This document shows, in pieces, positions 35,012 through 45,840 of a stretch of 64,000 nucleotides of DNA. This DNA comes from Cheiracanthium punctorium (Eukaryota > Arthropoda > Arachnida > Araneae > Cheiracanthiidae), in assembly GCA_038373885.1 (NCBI GenBank), contig JAWZYV010014407.1:372001-436000 (forward strand). Direction: 5' to 3'. A model generated the notes under the pieces. That model ran no database searches, was not told the DNA's origin, and saw only the letters and a program-made list of their open reading frames with translations. Positions within the stretch are counted from its first letter, which is position 1; each line of letters starts with the position of its first letter. The position numbers were made by a program, and so were the translations under genes.

Positions 35012-35153
35012 TGTACAGTGCAGTATTATTGTTTAAGTGATACACAATAATAATTATTACTGTACGGTGCAGTATTATTAAAGTGATGCACAATAACATT
35101 ATTACTGTACAGTGCAGTATTATTATTAAAGTGATGCACTTGTATTATTATTA
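35012..35153. repeat. Three-unit tandem repeat of 45-49 bp
   Basis: Units start at 35012, 35061 and 35106, each opening TGTAC-GTGCAGTATTATT and containing AAGTGAT-CAC, then ATTATTAC. A partial unit may start at 35154. Confidence 0.85.
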
Positions 35154-35212
35154 CTGCATGTACAATATATTGCTTTTTATGTCTCTCTCCCCTACTGATC
35201 ATAAATTTTGTG

Positions 35213-36039
35213 TAGGGATGCACCGAATATTCGGTTGGTATTCGGTATACTGCCTATTCGGCAGACAAACCGAATATTCGGTTCGGCCGAATACTTAAAT
35301 ATTCGGCAACCGAATAGTAAACAAATTGAAGTATTTACCAATCGGTAAACAAATACATATTTTTTATATCATGAATGAAAGATACAGTATAGTACCATAG
35401 TACTAAATTGATTCAAGTTGTTACTTACTAATATCACATGTGAATAAGCGTTAGAAACCCTTAGAAAGTCTTCCTATCAAGGCCATCCTTGGCAGATAGC
35501 CCTAACATAGCGTTCCACAATCACACAAAAAAACTAATATCACAATGAAATTAGTTTTAATGTAAGAGAAAACACTCAGATGTTAAATTTGAATTTTGTT
35601 GCCTTAATTTTTCTTAAGGAATGTTTGAATTTTTCTTAAATCTTATGATACATTACATTAACCTTGCTATTACTAACTGATTTAAATTTGAAACAGTAAC
35701 CAGAAAAAAAAAATTCATAACATTAAGTGTTCATAAATATGTAAATTCAATTAACTGCTAATTTTTTTAGTAAAATATGCAGGTAAAAAAATTAGCAGCA
35801 TTTCACTAATAATTAAAAAAGTTATTAATAATATATAAAGGAAACACACTTGGATATTAAATTTTGCAGCATTTTAATTTTTGAAGTTTTACATCATATG
35901 AAATATTAAAATAAATAAAAACTTTGTGAAAAAAAAAACACATAAAAGTTTACTTATAAGGCGTAACAATCGTTTCGACCAAAAAATTCTTTCGGTCTTC
36001 ATTAGACAAGCCCTTCCGTCTTACTGAGCAGCGGGAATT

Positions 36040-36076
<37 letters not shown>

Positions 36077-36260
36077 CATTTAACACCAGTATTTTGAGTG
36101 TTTTTTCATATGAAATATTGTTTAAGAAAAAAGTAATTAAATTAATCATTGCAATCTAATTTTAATAACGGTTTAATAAGTTTAATAAATTTTAACCAAG
36201 TTTTCGGTATTCGACCGAATATTCGGTATTCGGCAAAATATGGTATTCGGTGCATCCCTA
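35213..36260. mobile_element. hAT element, CACCGAATATTCGG family
   Basis: Ends TAGGGATGCACCGAATATTC and ATTCGGTGCATCCCTA; exact 8-bp duplication ATTTTGTG at 35205-35212 and 36261-36268. Subterminal DNA repeats the ATTCGG motif many times. The 1048-bp interior is AT-rich, has no transposase frame, and contains a 34-bp T-run (36041-36074) and a hammerhead-like motif on the minus strand. It is a deletion derivative. Confidence 0.92.
35956..36014 (-). ncRNA. Hammerhead-like / Penelope-type motif, degenerate
   Basis: On the minus strand: CTAATGA (35999-36005, one change from CTGATGA), then a stem with arms GACC and GGTC, then GAAAC (35972-35976) and a 2-bp stem III (AC GATT GT). Flanking AAGGGCTTGT and ACGCCTT can pair with bulges as stem I. 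One extra A lies between box 1 and stem II. Minimal type I hammerheads are known in Penelope-like elements. The G5 change should abolish cleavage, so this is at best a fossil. Confidence 0.35.
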
Positions 36261-36269
36261 ATTTTGTGC

Positions 36270-37010
36270 ATTTACAATATTGTGGAGTATTACGTTGCAT
36301 TGCTTTTTAATACATTGCTTATTCATTACTTTATGTAACACATGGTAATGACACAGTAAGGGAATGACTAACAACAGTTTGAAGGGTGCTTATAAGTGTT
36401 TAAAATAATTGTGTACATGCTTCAATTCGTGCATATACCCTATTTCACAAAGCGAAATTTTTAATTTACTCAAAGTGTCTTAAATGTAATCCTTCTATGA
36501 ATGATACCGATCAAACAACAGACATTATTTGTGTAAGCACATCTTTCAAAATAATGGTTCTAAACGCCAAATTAGGCGCATATTTTACGTAATTAATTAA
36601 AAACTGCTTCTCACGTGTTGCCAGTTCCGTCAGAAAAAAAAGCTGGTAATAGAACTTGACCTTTCCTCGATCGGCTGAGCGATCAAGCGAGAAGTGTTGG
36701 CGCAAAACGGCAAAAAAGATAACCAACCCCCTCAAACAAGAGAAATTTCGCTCTTCTTTTTCAATGAAGCATAGACAGAGAGAGATTGGCCATGCTCCTG
36801 GTTTAAAGGTCAAAGAGTAATTAAGCAAGAAAAAGGATTCCGCTACTTGTGGTGCGAAATACCATGTAATTACTCACACGTGCAATTCCATTTATTTATG
36901 TTTCCGAGATGAGAGGTTTTTATCGTTATCATGTGAAGACTATTATCATGGTTTTTTTTTTTTTTTTTTTTTTTTTTTTGAGAAAGGCTACTAGGCTACT
37001 TTAGTAGCCT
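36270..37010. other. Unassigned DNA
   Basis: No gene recognised. A 28-bp T-run lies at 36952-36979. Confidence 0.3.
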
Positions 37011-37015
37011 AAAAG

Positions 37016-37342
37016 CAGCGGTTTCCAATATTTTAGCATTGCGACACCCCCCCCTTCCCCAACAGAGGCTAACTTAAGATGGAGCCTCCCCCATCAAATT
37101 CCTCAGCATACACACAGTATTTATTCTTCAACAATGAGTCTTTCAAACTTTATCTGTAAAAATTGAATACAAATTTTAAGCGAAAATAGAAATGTTTTGT
37201 GGAGTAAAAATAAGAAAAATTAGATGATTTTTTAAAAAACGTACATTATCACACTTGCTCTTCGCCTTTTCCTCTTTTTTTTTTGGGGGGGGGGTCTTTC
37301 CTGTTTCACACCGGAGCACGTCCCACCTACTGGGAACAGATG
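37016..37342 (+). mobile_element. hAT element, CAGCGGTTTCC family
   Basis: Left end CAGCGGTTTCCAATATTTT and right end CTGGGAACAGATG resemble the CAGNGGTTCCCAACCTTTT-type hAT terminus. CCTAAA lies at both flanks, consistent with a slipped 8-bp duplication. Long C and G runs lie inside. It shares its interior with 31342-31595. Confidence 0.65.
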
Positions 37343-37726
37343 ACCTAAAGCCACGGACCTTGTTAAAGGGGGCAGGGGTGTCTCCCCCTCCCAACACTCG
37401 CAAAATTCTATTAAACTTCAAAATTAGAAACCTAGTTGGCGAAATTGGTGAAAAAATTTTAACGAAAACAATAATTTAATCCCTTTTTATGGTACACTTG
37501 GCAAAATTCAAACGCAAATCCAGCTGGCAAAAGTAAAAAAGTTAGTAATATAGTTGATAAAAACCGAAACTTGACTTGACAGTTTATCGACATCTCCCCC
37601 CCCCCCTCCTAAAAAAAGAAAAAAAGTCTTAGCAATGGCTCTGGCATGAAGCCTATATACGCCAGAAGATTTTTCATAAAACAAAAGCGTCAACACCTTA
37701 CCCCCCCCCCTCAAAAAAAAAAAAAG

Positions 37727-37915
37727 CTGACGATGGACGCAAGACAAAAAAAAAAAAAAAAAAAAAAAAGGGCCTGTCTCGTCTCGCGAAACAGCCTCGA
37801 AGCTTTTTATTTTCTCGTAAAATCCTTATATTGTAATGATAAAAAAGTCTGTCTTGCTTGTCTGTCAAAAGAATTGGTAAAGATCTTGTCTCGTCTCGTC
37901 TCGCATCTTTCCCTA
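37727..37915. mobile_element. hAT MITE, GAGACGAG family
   Basis: Right end CTCGCATCTTTCCCTA and internal repeated GTCTCGTCTCG units. The left end (CTGACGATGGACGCAAGACA) is followed by an A-run. Target duplication is uncertain. Confidence 0.5.
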
Positions 37916-39577
37916 AAAGTGCCATTGCTTAAGGAAAGAATTTTGCTTCATTGTAATTTTTGTTTAGGAGAGATGAGCTTTTCTATGTAAATTAACCCCT
38001 CCTAAAATAATTTATATTGCTTAAGCGTAACATTAGTCTTAAAATATACTATTTACATTCCCGACATATTTTATAAAAATATATTTGATTTTTATTGAAG
38101 TATATTTAATTTAAAACGAAAAAGGAAAACAAATCGAGCAGAAAATGACAGCTTTGGATAATTAAAGAGAAAATGTTTCTAAGAATTTTAATAATAATAC
38201 AACTATATGTAATTATCTCCCCATTCACTCAACTTTTATTTATTTATTTAATTTTTTGTGAAGAAAGATAAGCTTCAAATATATTTAATTTCAACTGAAT
38301 AAAAAAATAGAACTTTTTTTCACTGAAGAACGATTGGCTTAAAATATAATAACGTTTTTTTTATTTTAAATTAATAAATGAATGAAGAAAATATATTTCA
38401 TTTTAAAAGTTATATTATTTCTTTATTCTCTACATTGAAAGAAGCTTCTTTTTCATTTTTAAATGACTATTATTACAACCATTATAAGAATATAGTTGCT
38501 ATTTTTGTCTCTTATTTTATATTTATAATTCTTTTCCCAGGTTTCCCCCCCCCATCTCTACCTCTTTAGTTTAAACAGCGATATGAAAGTGCAATAACTT
38601 TTCGTTATAAAAATGTGCCCCTGAAATGTAAAAAAATAAAACAGGATATAGAATATATGGTGTTTATCCAACGCTTCAAAACGAAGTGCTTAAAATTTCG
38701 GGCTCCATTCATAAAAACTGCGTGTGGTTTTGTTGTTTTAGAAAATTTTTCCTTTATTGCTGAATCCATGTTTGTTTCCTCCCCCCCCCAACTGGGCTAT
38801 TGTTCTTTATACCTGTTTCTTTGTGTACTTGAGTTGTGGACAATGATTTACTTTTCAAACAGTATTTATAACGGTGAAGTGTAGTTAGAATAAGGGGAGC
38901 TATAAAAGAGTTTTAATAGACGATTTTAATATATGCAGATTTCAATTCTGAAAAAGTGTTTTATGGAACAAGAAATACAAATAGGTACAACGCACTGATA
39001 ATGATGCAATTTCCAACGTAAAGAAGCAAGAAAGACAAATAGGGCCAACGCATGGATTAGGGTACGCTTTTAAGATATAGTACTTTAGTACGTATTGAAA
39101 ATATGAAACTGTTTCAGATTTTCTTCGATACATTTTGTTCAAGTCAAATAAGCTTGAAATAAAAAGGGCCCCTACCAAAAAAAAAATTTTTTTTTGTATC
39201 CACCAAGTGGTAGAAGACATCATCTAGCGTGTCTCAGCAACTGGGTTCAAAACTTCTAGGGGAGGAAGGATACAGTTAGATGACTCAAAATCACATAGGG
39301 ATGTGTATTCACAGACAACGTCTTCAGCACACATTATTAATCACTATGAAAATAATGTGGAAGTAATAGTCAATATTTCGATTACACTTTGGAAAACAAA
39401 AGCTGATCTCTTAAAGCTTATTACTAAAATTTGTAGTTAAAATATCATTTCTGAGAATTTCCAACGGACCTGAAATATGTTTAAAATTTCGTTCGCCTAT
39501 TTGTCCATCCATGCTCTAGAAGCCGTAGATGTGCAATGATTGCTATAAAATTTATGTATGTTAGTCCTATGTACTGT
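37916..39577. other. AT-rich unassigned DNA
   Basis: No gene supported; frames here are short and built from T-rich DNA. The block near 39030-39060 shares CAACGCATGGATTA with 32390. Confidence 0.4.
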
Positions 39578-39585
39578 ATCAAATG

Positions 39586-40407
39586 TAAGGTGACCATACG
39601 TCCCGTTTTGAACGGGACAGTCCCGTTTTTAGCTGGCTTGTCCCGTTGTCCCCAAGTACAGCTTGGGGACACCGTAATGTCCCGTTTTTAGAAAATGTCC
39701 CCTGCAATGTCCCGTTTTTAGGAAGAGAGCAACCCACGGTAACAATTTCAATAAAGGCCGCTAAAAATCTAAAATCATCCAACGGCAGGGTCTGTAAAAA
39801 GAAAACCTGACCCCCCTTCCTCCCCTACGAGACGTAAAGAAAACGCCGGGGGATGTATTGTTTTTGTGTTTGTTCTTTTAATGTTATTTTTTTTGTCAGC
39901 TATTTCAATTTATTTAATTTTTATTTCTTTTTTTGAAGTCATGTTCCTCTTTTGCTTATTCCTCCCGATCTCCACTTTATTTTTCCCTTTTCATTCTGGT
40001 TTTCTAAGAATTTTTTCCTTCCGAATGACAACTTCCTTTTTTCTAAGTGTCCTTTTGTTTACATTTCTGGCTTTCCTACCTTCCCGCCTTATTTCGGATG
40101 GTGTTTTTGAAGTCGAAGAAGGGCCTACCCCTTGTACCACCCGAAACGTACGTCTTGCACTATTTTTTATAGTATATGTGTGTTTTATCAAAGTTTTTTT
40201 TTCATTTTATTTTGACATTAACATTAACACAAGCTTATTTGCGCGTTTTCTTAACAACTAAAAAATACTCAGACCTGTGAATTCAGTCTCCCTACACTAT
40301 TACCTTAAAAACTTTAGATGTTCCGTTTTGAGGAATAAAATAAATACACTATTGACAAAAAAGTAGTAGATGTCCCGTTTTGAAGGAAAAAATAAATGGT
40401 CACGTTA
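39586..40407. mobile_element. hAT element, TAAGGTGACCAT family
   Basis: Ends TAAGGTGACCAT and ATGGTCACGTTA; exact 8-bp duplication ATCAAATG at 39578-39585 and 40408-40415. Subterminal DNA is an irregular array of TGTCCCGTTTTT units (39600-39720, again at 40372-40382). The 131-codon frame at 39866-40261 lies inside, is almost entirely F/L/I/S from T-rich DNA, and is not considered a gene. Confidence 0.92.
40112..40160 (+). ncRNA. Hammerhead-like / Penelope-type motif, degenerate
   Basis: CGAAGA (40114-40119, like CTGAAGA without the T), a GGG/CCC stem, GAAAC (40143-40147), then a self-complementary ACGTACGT (40146-40153) and C, matching the stem III plus GTC cleavage layout of minimal hammerheads. 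Stem I does not pair well. It resembles the minus-strand motif at 35956-36014, although the two lie in different hAT families. Inactive if real. Confidence 0.3.
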
Positions 40408-40415
40408 ATCAAATG

Positions 40416-41665
40416 CCGCATTGCAACTGGTGCATGTAACTTTAAAGTTCATTAACAGGAGAACCCAAAAGAATTTCTTGGCCTGTGGGGAGTCATAGTC
40501 ACTGTTTAAGCGTATTCCAGATATTCGTCTATTTCAAACAAAACAAAACAAAATTAATATATGATATTAAGAATTACAAAATACTGTTGTCCGTCGAAAA
40601 CAGTGTATGTACAGTTTATATATATAGTTTTACAGGAACACTCAAACGAATTCCAATACATTACGGTCTGTGGCAGTATACAGACATATTAATCCAATTC
40701 AAGCACAAAATAAATTATGTGAATATTTATAACAGCTTATTCTTCATTTAAGGGCAAAAAATAACATTCTAAATTATTTTAATTTTAATTAAAACATAAG
40801 GTTCGATTGAATTTCGAAGACGTAAGATTGGGTTTTCCTTAATTATTTAAAATAACTTAGAAAAACTGAAAACTGCATGTAGTTTATTGCTGCAATTACC
40901 CAGGGAAAAAATAGATTAAGACTAGTACAGTCGACACTCGTTTTTACGAATCCCCTTTTTTACAAAAACTTACGATTTTACGAATAAGCAAGCGGTTCCG
41001 ACTATGAACTTATTTACTACTCGATTTTACGAACTTTCAATGCAATGTACTTTTTTACAGTCTTTAAAGGGTTACACATTGAGTACTAAATATATATGTA
41101 CATTCTGTAAAAGTTTCTCTCGACTGAAATACTTTAAACACGGATAAAAAATCAACATGCATCCTCACTATGAGCCGAATTTAAAACTGAATGGATGGAG
41201 AAAAGTAGAATTTACATTTTTTATACCCTTTTCCACGCTTAAACATCTTTAAATCGTATTTAAATCAGACTAGCAGAAAATATGAAAACCTAAAAAGTGC
41301 CTAATAAACAACATAAATCCTTCCGGTAGCCATCATTAAGGAAACCATACGGGTACTTAGATCATGCAAACAGGACACAAGACGCATCATTAAAAATTAA
41401 TGCATCAAATCTCTAATTGGATCTTCGTCGAGGATTATTTCTGGGCCTACTTTTTTTTTTTTTTTCCCACATGAACATATGCACATATTTTTTTCAAATC
41501 AAGTTTTTCAATGTATGATATAAAATTGACACGGATTCAGGTTTTTTTTTATTTTACGTTCGCTTCCAGAATGGACTCCGGATTATTCAGAAATTGTCAC
41601 TGTCCAATGAATAATATTTTCTTAATGCTTATATGTTTACAGAGAAATGAATTTAAACAAGAATA
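40416..41665. other. Unassigned DNA with a pogo-like end
   Basis: CAGTCGACACTCGTTTTTAC at 40928-40947 followed by TACGAA-rich repeats resembles pogo/Tigger-type termini. No partner end is identified. No gene. Confidence 0.4.

Positions 41666-41669
<4 letters not shown>

Positions 41670-41734
<65 letters not shown>
41670..41734. repeat. (AT)n microsatellite
   Basis: An uninterrupted alternating AT tract of about 65 bp. Confidence 0.97.
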
Positions 41735-41737
<3 letters not shown>

Positions 41738-41947
41738 ATACAAGCCCTAGTTGGCCTCTTTTAAACTTAATTGATATTGATAGGCATCTGGTTAAGATAT
41801 TCATTTTCAGCACGTGCTGCCACAGCCTGTCAATCTCTTGGTGTCTCGCCAGTGAACTCCGCCTTTGTCTACTTTATAGTAAATTAGCGTTTTGTTATTA
41901 ATTTCTGGTCAAATTGATGATTAGAGGGGGTGTTATCACCTAGCGGT

Positions 41948-42089
41948 CAGGGGCGTAGCCAGAGGGCTCTGAGGGGGCCCCGAAATGGGACTCTTTACTT
42001 AGCTTACAATATGATATTTAGCTTGCAACTGAATTTTAGCTTAGAATCTGCCCCCCCCCCCTCGAAATAAAATCCTGGCTACGTGTCTC
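41948..42089. mobile_element. hAT MITE, CAGGGGCGTAGCC family
   Basis: Left end CAGGGGCGTAGCCAGAG and right end CCTGGCTACGTGTCTCG, with a C-run inside. No matching flanks are visible, so the right boundary may be decayed. Confidence 0.7.
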
Positions 42090-42099
42090 GGAACTTCAC

Positions 42100-42490
42100 A
42101 TTGTAAAATTATGTATGTATGAAATCTCCTCTTGTATATAATGTACATTGTGCATAGTTGTTACTATAAATAAAAATACTCAAAAATGCATCTCGATTAA
42201 TTAAATGCTCATCCACCACTCGGATATACGGCATATATGACGCCGAAAGAGCTAATAAACATTATTGCAAATCGAGATTTTAATGCTCATCCACATTAAA
42301 ACTTATTATTCTTAATTAAATTTTTGTAGTAAGGGGTCTTCCACAAATTACTTAATGTATTTTTTCGATAAATGAGTGTTGTTTTTCCCGAGTGTTTAGT
42401 AACTCCTATAGGTTCTTTTTTTGGAACTGTTCACAGTACACCTTGTAAAGAAACTCTCTGAATTTTTTCCAGTCATTAGCGCGATTGAAT
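42100..42490. other. Unassigned DNA
   Basis: No gene. GGGGTCTTCCACAAATTAC at 42336-42354 looks like a hAT-type terminus without a partner. Confidence 0.35.
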
Positions 42491-42497
42491 TCTTTAA

Positions 42498-43000
42498 CCC
42501 TTTGAGGCGCAACCCTTTCCCAATGCTAAAAAAAGGCCAGCCGTTGCCATCGCTCGACTTAACTACCAGCAAGATCGCGGAAGATCGAAACGTTCATCGC
42601 GTGCCACAGATCTAGAGACCCCTTTTTTCACGACAGCTGGCTGTGCCGGCACAGCCAGCTGCGTCAAAAAGGGGTCACTAGATCTGTGGCACGCGATGAG
42701 CGTTTCGATCTTCCTGGTAGTTAAGTCGAGCGATGGCAACGACTGCCCTTTTTTTCGGCATTGGGCAATCTATCTAGCTGTTCTCGCATTCTTCCATGTT
42801 TCAGCAGATATCAGTGCTGTTTAAAAATAATCGTGACCATATTTTTACGGGAAATGAAGTGCTTAAAAAGTAAAGGATTCTCGTGGAGTTATGTCACCCG
42901 CAACTATATTTATCGAAATCCAATCTATTCTTCGTGACTGGCAACAGTCAAAACGTCAGAGTTTGGTGTTCCCAGAGCGGGAACACTGCGCGTTAAAAAG
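42498..43000 (-). mobile_element. piggyBac-like MITE, full copy
   Basis: TTAA at 42494-42497; right flank decayed to TTGT. The order is B end (CCCTTTGAGGCGCAACCC), B core, the complete central palindrome (CAGCTGGCTGTGCC then GGCACAGCCAGCTG), inverted B core, and A unit ending CGCGTTAAAAAG. Confidence 0.9.
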
Positions 43001-43079
43001 TTGTTCAAAAGTTGCATGATTTTCAAGTGGAACAGTTTCAGCACAGCACAATCTATAAGAGAAAGTAAATCTGCACCAG

Positions 43080-43570
43080 AAAACGTTCCATCCGATTCAC
43101 CCAATCGTGAAAAAGCATTCGTCTGCTCCGAGGTATCGTCTGCCGCTGCTTGATCGATTCTCAAGAGAGAAAAAGACTTCGCGAAGTCCGCTCAACTTCC
43201 AAGCACACAGGCTGGAAAGCCATTATCCTCTGCTAAAGTCTATCTGTTCGAACAATCAAAGGTCGGACAGACAAACTCGCGTGAAACGCTGAGCACTTTT
43301 TTTTCTTTCTCTCTCTCTCTGTATTCGTCCGTGCGTAACGCCAACGTATACTACGACCGAAGCGAAGGTTGGCAAATGCAACAACACAGCAGCAGCACGC
43401 ACACATGGGCACAGCTTTACTACTAACAACAGAGAACGTGGAGTCGGTTCTTTCCAAACCAGTTTTTTTTTTTTTTTTTTTTTGGAAGCAGCAGCAGCAG
43501 CAGTGGAAAAGTTGGCGGATCGAGCTGGAGAGAGAGAGAGTGGCGGGAAATAATAATGTGTATTAAAAAA
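43080..43570. other. Higher-complexity block with simple repeats
   Basis: Less AT-rich and non-repetitive except for a TC run (43305-43320), a T-run (43464-43484) and CAG triplets (43486-43502). Several 60-75-codon frames overlap in different registers, none recognised. It may be exon or regulatory DNA; the evidence is weak. Confidence 0.25.
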
Positions 43571-43882
43571 AAAAGAAAGAAAGAAAGAAAAGAAAATAAA
43601 AAAGTGTGGGTTTTGACTGACTGATTTTTCGCGGCAAGTTTGAAAAGAGCCTCACTTGTGTGACAAAATAAGAGACCATTTTGCGAGCATACAGGCCGAT
43701 GACGATGAGCTAAGTGGCGACTCATCCATTTGAGCACATGAGCTCGTGAATCCCCAAAGGAAAAAAATAAACACATAAACAAATTAAATTTAATATATAT
43801 ATAGAAAGAAGCAAAAAATAGTAAAAATTATCACGAAAATTATGAGCGCAGCAACTGCAGCTCTAATATAACTTCTCGCGTT

Positions 43883-43970
43883 TATAGTGACATTGTATTA
43901 TAAAACCCGAAAAATGGGGGTTGACAAAGACTGGGTTTTTTTTCGGGTTTTAAAATACAATGTCACTATA
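43883..43970. mobile_element. Small palindromic TA-type MITE
   Basis: TATAGTGACATTGTATT and AATACAATGTCACTATA are exact inverted repeats. CCCGAAAAA and TTTTTTCGGG extend the pairing. The right side runs straight into a (TA)n tract to 43992. Confidence 0.75.
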
Positions 43971-43991
43971 TATATATATATATATATATAT

Positions 43992-44244
43992 AACATATAA
44001 AATTAAACATCCTAATGTTACTTTTTTTGTAGCTGAGTTTCATTTTACAGTTGTAACTCAAATTTATCATAGGGCACGTGCTTTACAAGTACTAAATTTT
44101 TAAAACTTTCTTCCAAATTTCTGCCTACGCCCTTTTCCTCACTCTGCTGAGTTAGTCTGCCCTCCAAGACAGACATTGATGGCAGCCTCTTCTCAGACGG
44201 GGGGGGGGAGGGGATATTCTATAACATATAAAATTAAACATCCT
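43992..44244. repeat. Dispersed direct repeat of 23 bp
   Basis: TAACATATAAAATTAAACAT plus CCT occurs at 43992-44014 and again at 44222-44244, separated by about 207 bp. Confidence 0.85.
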
Positions 44245-44452
44245 TTCAAAAATCAAAATTTCTATTTGCTTGCTTCAAAATTCTTCATGGCGTAGTGACT
44301 TTCGTTTTAAACAAAGGATTTGTATCAAGATCTAATTCTAAGTCGAACGCAAGTAATATATCTCCCCTCTTTCCCACGGTCTCCTGTCGCCACACCTCGC
44401 AGGAGTTTCCTAGGGCTAGCAGAGGACTGCCCTAGGGCAGTCCTTTTTTTTT

Positions 44453-44602
44453 ACCACAGCCAGCTGTCGTCAAAAAAAGGATCTCTAGATCTGTGGCACG
44501 CGATGAACGTTTCGATCATCCGCCATCTTGCTGGTAGTTAAGTCGAGCAGTGGCAACGCCTGCCCTTATTCCAGCATTGGCAAAGGGTTGCGCCTCAAAG
44601 GG
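44453..44602 (+). mobile_element. piggyBac-like MITE, right B half only
   Basis: Starts in the palindrome (CCACAGCCAGCTGTCGTC), then inverted B core and the B end GCGCCTCAAAGGG beside TTAA at 44603-44606. Confidence 0.8.
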
Positions 44603-44609
44603 TTAATCA

Positions 44610-45375
44610 GTTCCATAGATGTTCGACACTGTTCTAGCTCTGGCAGCACGTTAGTGACTTGCACATAATTATCTTTCTTTGTGCAAAACAGTACAATTCT
44701 ACACACTGCCTGTTGTGTTGAGGACGTTGCTTTGACAAGTCATTTTTTACAGAAGAACGTGTCTTTGATGGCCCATTTGGTAATTTTTTGAAATGTCATT
44801 TTAGTATTGAAATTTCTATCAATGGAAAAACGAAAAGACCCATTCGGTAGCATCAAGGAAGTGAGTTAAGCGCACTACACTGAAGAACGGCTCTAAACAA
44901 GCTCTATTTCCCGCCAACAAGCATAAAGTTCATTTACGCCACTGTTTCAGTTAGAAGAAGGACAGTATCGATTTCTTTCCCCTGGAGAGATTCTTCAACA
45001 GTAAGCACTCACCAAATGCTCGCCACTTGAATGCATGAATTACATTCCAGGTCATACTCATTAAGTATCATAAGCTGCTGCATGTAAAAGTTAAACAACG
45101 TATGTGAACAATCTTCATTTATAACGAGATCAAGTGGGTCTCCCCTATTCAACGAATTACGCACCCGGGCAAGCGCAAACAATTAGCGGGCCAAGTGGGT
45201 AAAAATGTTTTCTGGGGAAAAAAAATATCCAAGTTTAAAAAAGAAAAAGAAAAAGGGGGGGTGCACTTTCAATTCAGTCACCACTCTCAACAAGAGTAGT
45301 TTTTAAACTCGATAAAAGAAAAGTAAACAGAAAGTCACTTATTGACTCGGAGTGGGGTAGGAGGAAAGGGGATGT
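44610..45375. other. Unassigned DNA
   Basis: Non-repetitive as far as I can see; no gene recognised. Confidence 0.3.
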
Positions 45376-45379
45376 GGGT

Positions 45380-45840
45380 TTCATATGTTAACTGGGGTAG
45401 TCCATATCCCAGCAGTAAGTGATGAAACAGGAAGCCTCTGTCACACGAGATACCCGGCCGACCCCAAACACAATCGGCCTGCTTTTGGCAGGGATCCAGG
45501 CAGACGAGAGAGAAAGCCGAACAATGTTTTGGGGCATCCAGTCAGACGTGACTAAAGCTCTCCCTTGCGCTAATGCATGTGCGATCATGTAACCATATTG
45601 TTGTATTAAACAGATGTAAACAATTTCCACAGCATAATCGATGAATCCGCGTCATGATGTAATTACATGGAGGAGCGATGACACGTTACAGATTGGCTGT
45701 TGCATGGATAGATTAGGAAATTATGTATTGTGCTTCAATTTTGAGAGCACCTACACGAGTCTGACGAGCTGCATCATTTTTTCTACTCCAGTTCATTATT
45801 TTGTTATCGAAATCGTAAGCTAACAGAGCGGCGTGAACAG
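45380..45840. promoter_or_regulatory. Candidate enhancer / conserved non-coding block
   Basis: Higher-complexity, non-repetitive DNA with clustered factor-site look-alikes: TGTAATTACA palindrome (45658-45667, homeodomain type), TGTAAACA (45615-45622, forkhead type), CAGATG (45611-45616, E-box), CTAATGCAT near 45570. No frame over 80 codons is recognised. Function is inferred from site clustering and contrast with flanking DNA. Confidence 0.3.

Noticed and set aside
35012..35153. CRISPR-like repeat array
   Set aside because: Units vary in length with no unique spacers, and the genome is eukaryotic. It is a minisatellite.
39866..40261. 131-codon frame with a membrane-like product
   Set aside because: It lies wholly inside a hAT with exact ends. 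The F/L/I/S-rich product reflects T-rich DNA.
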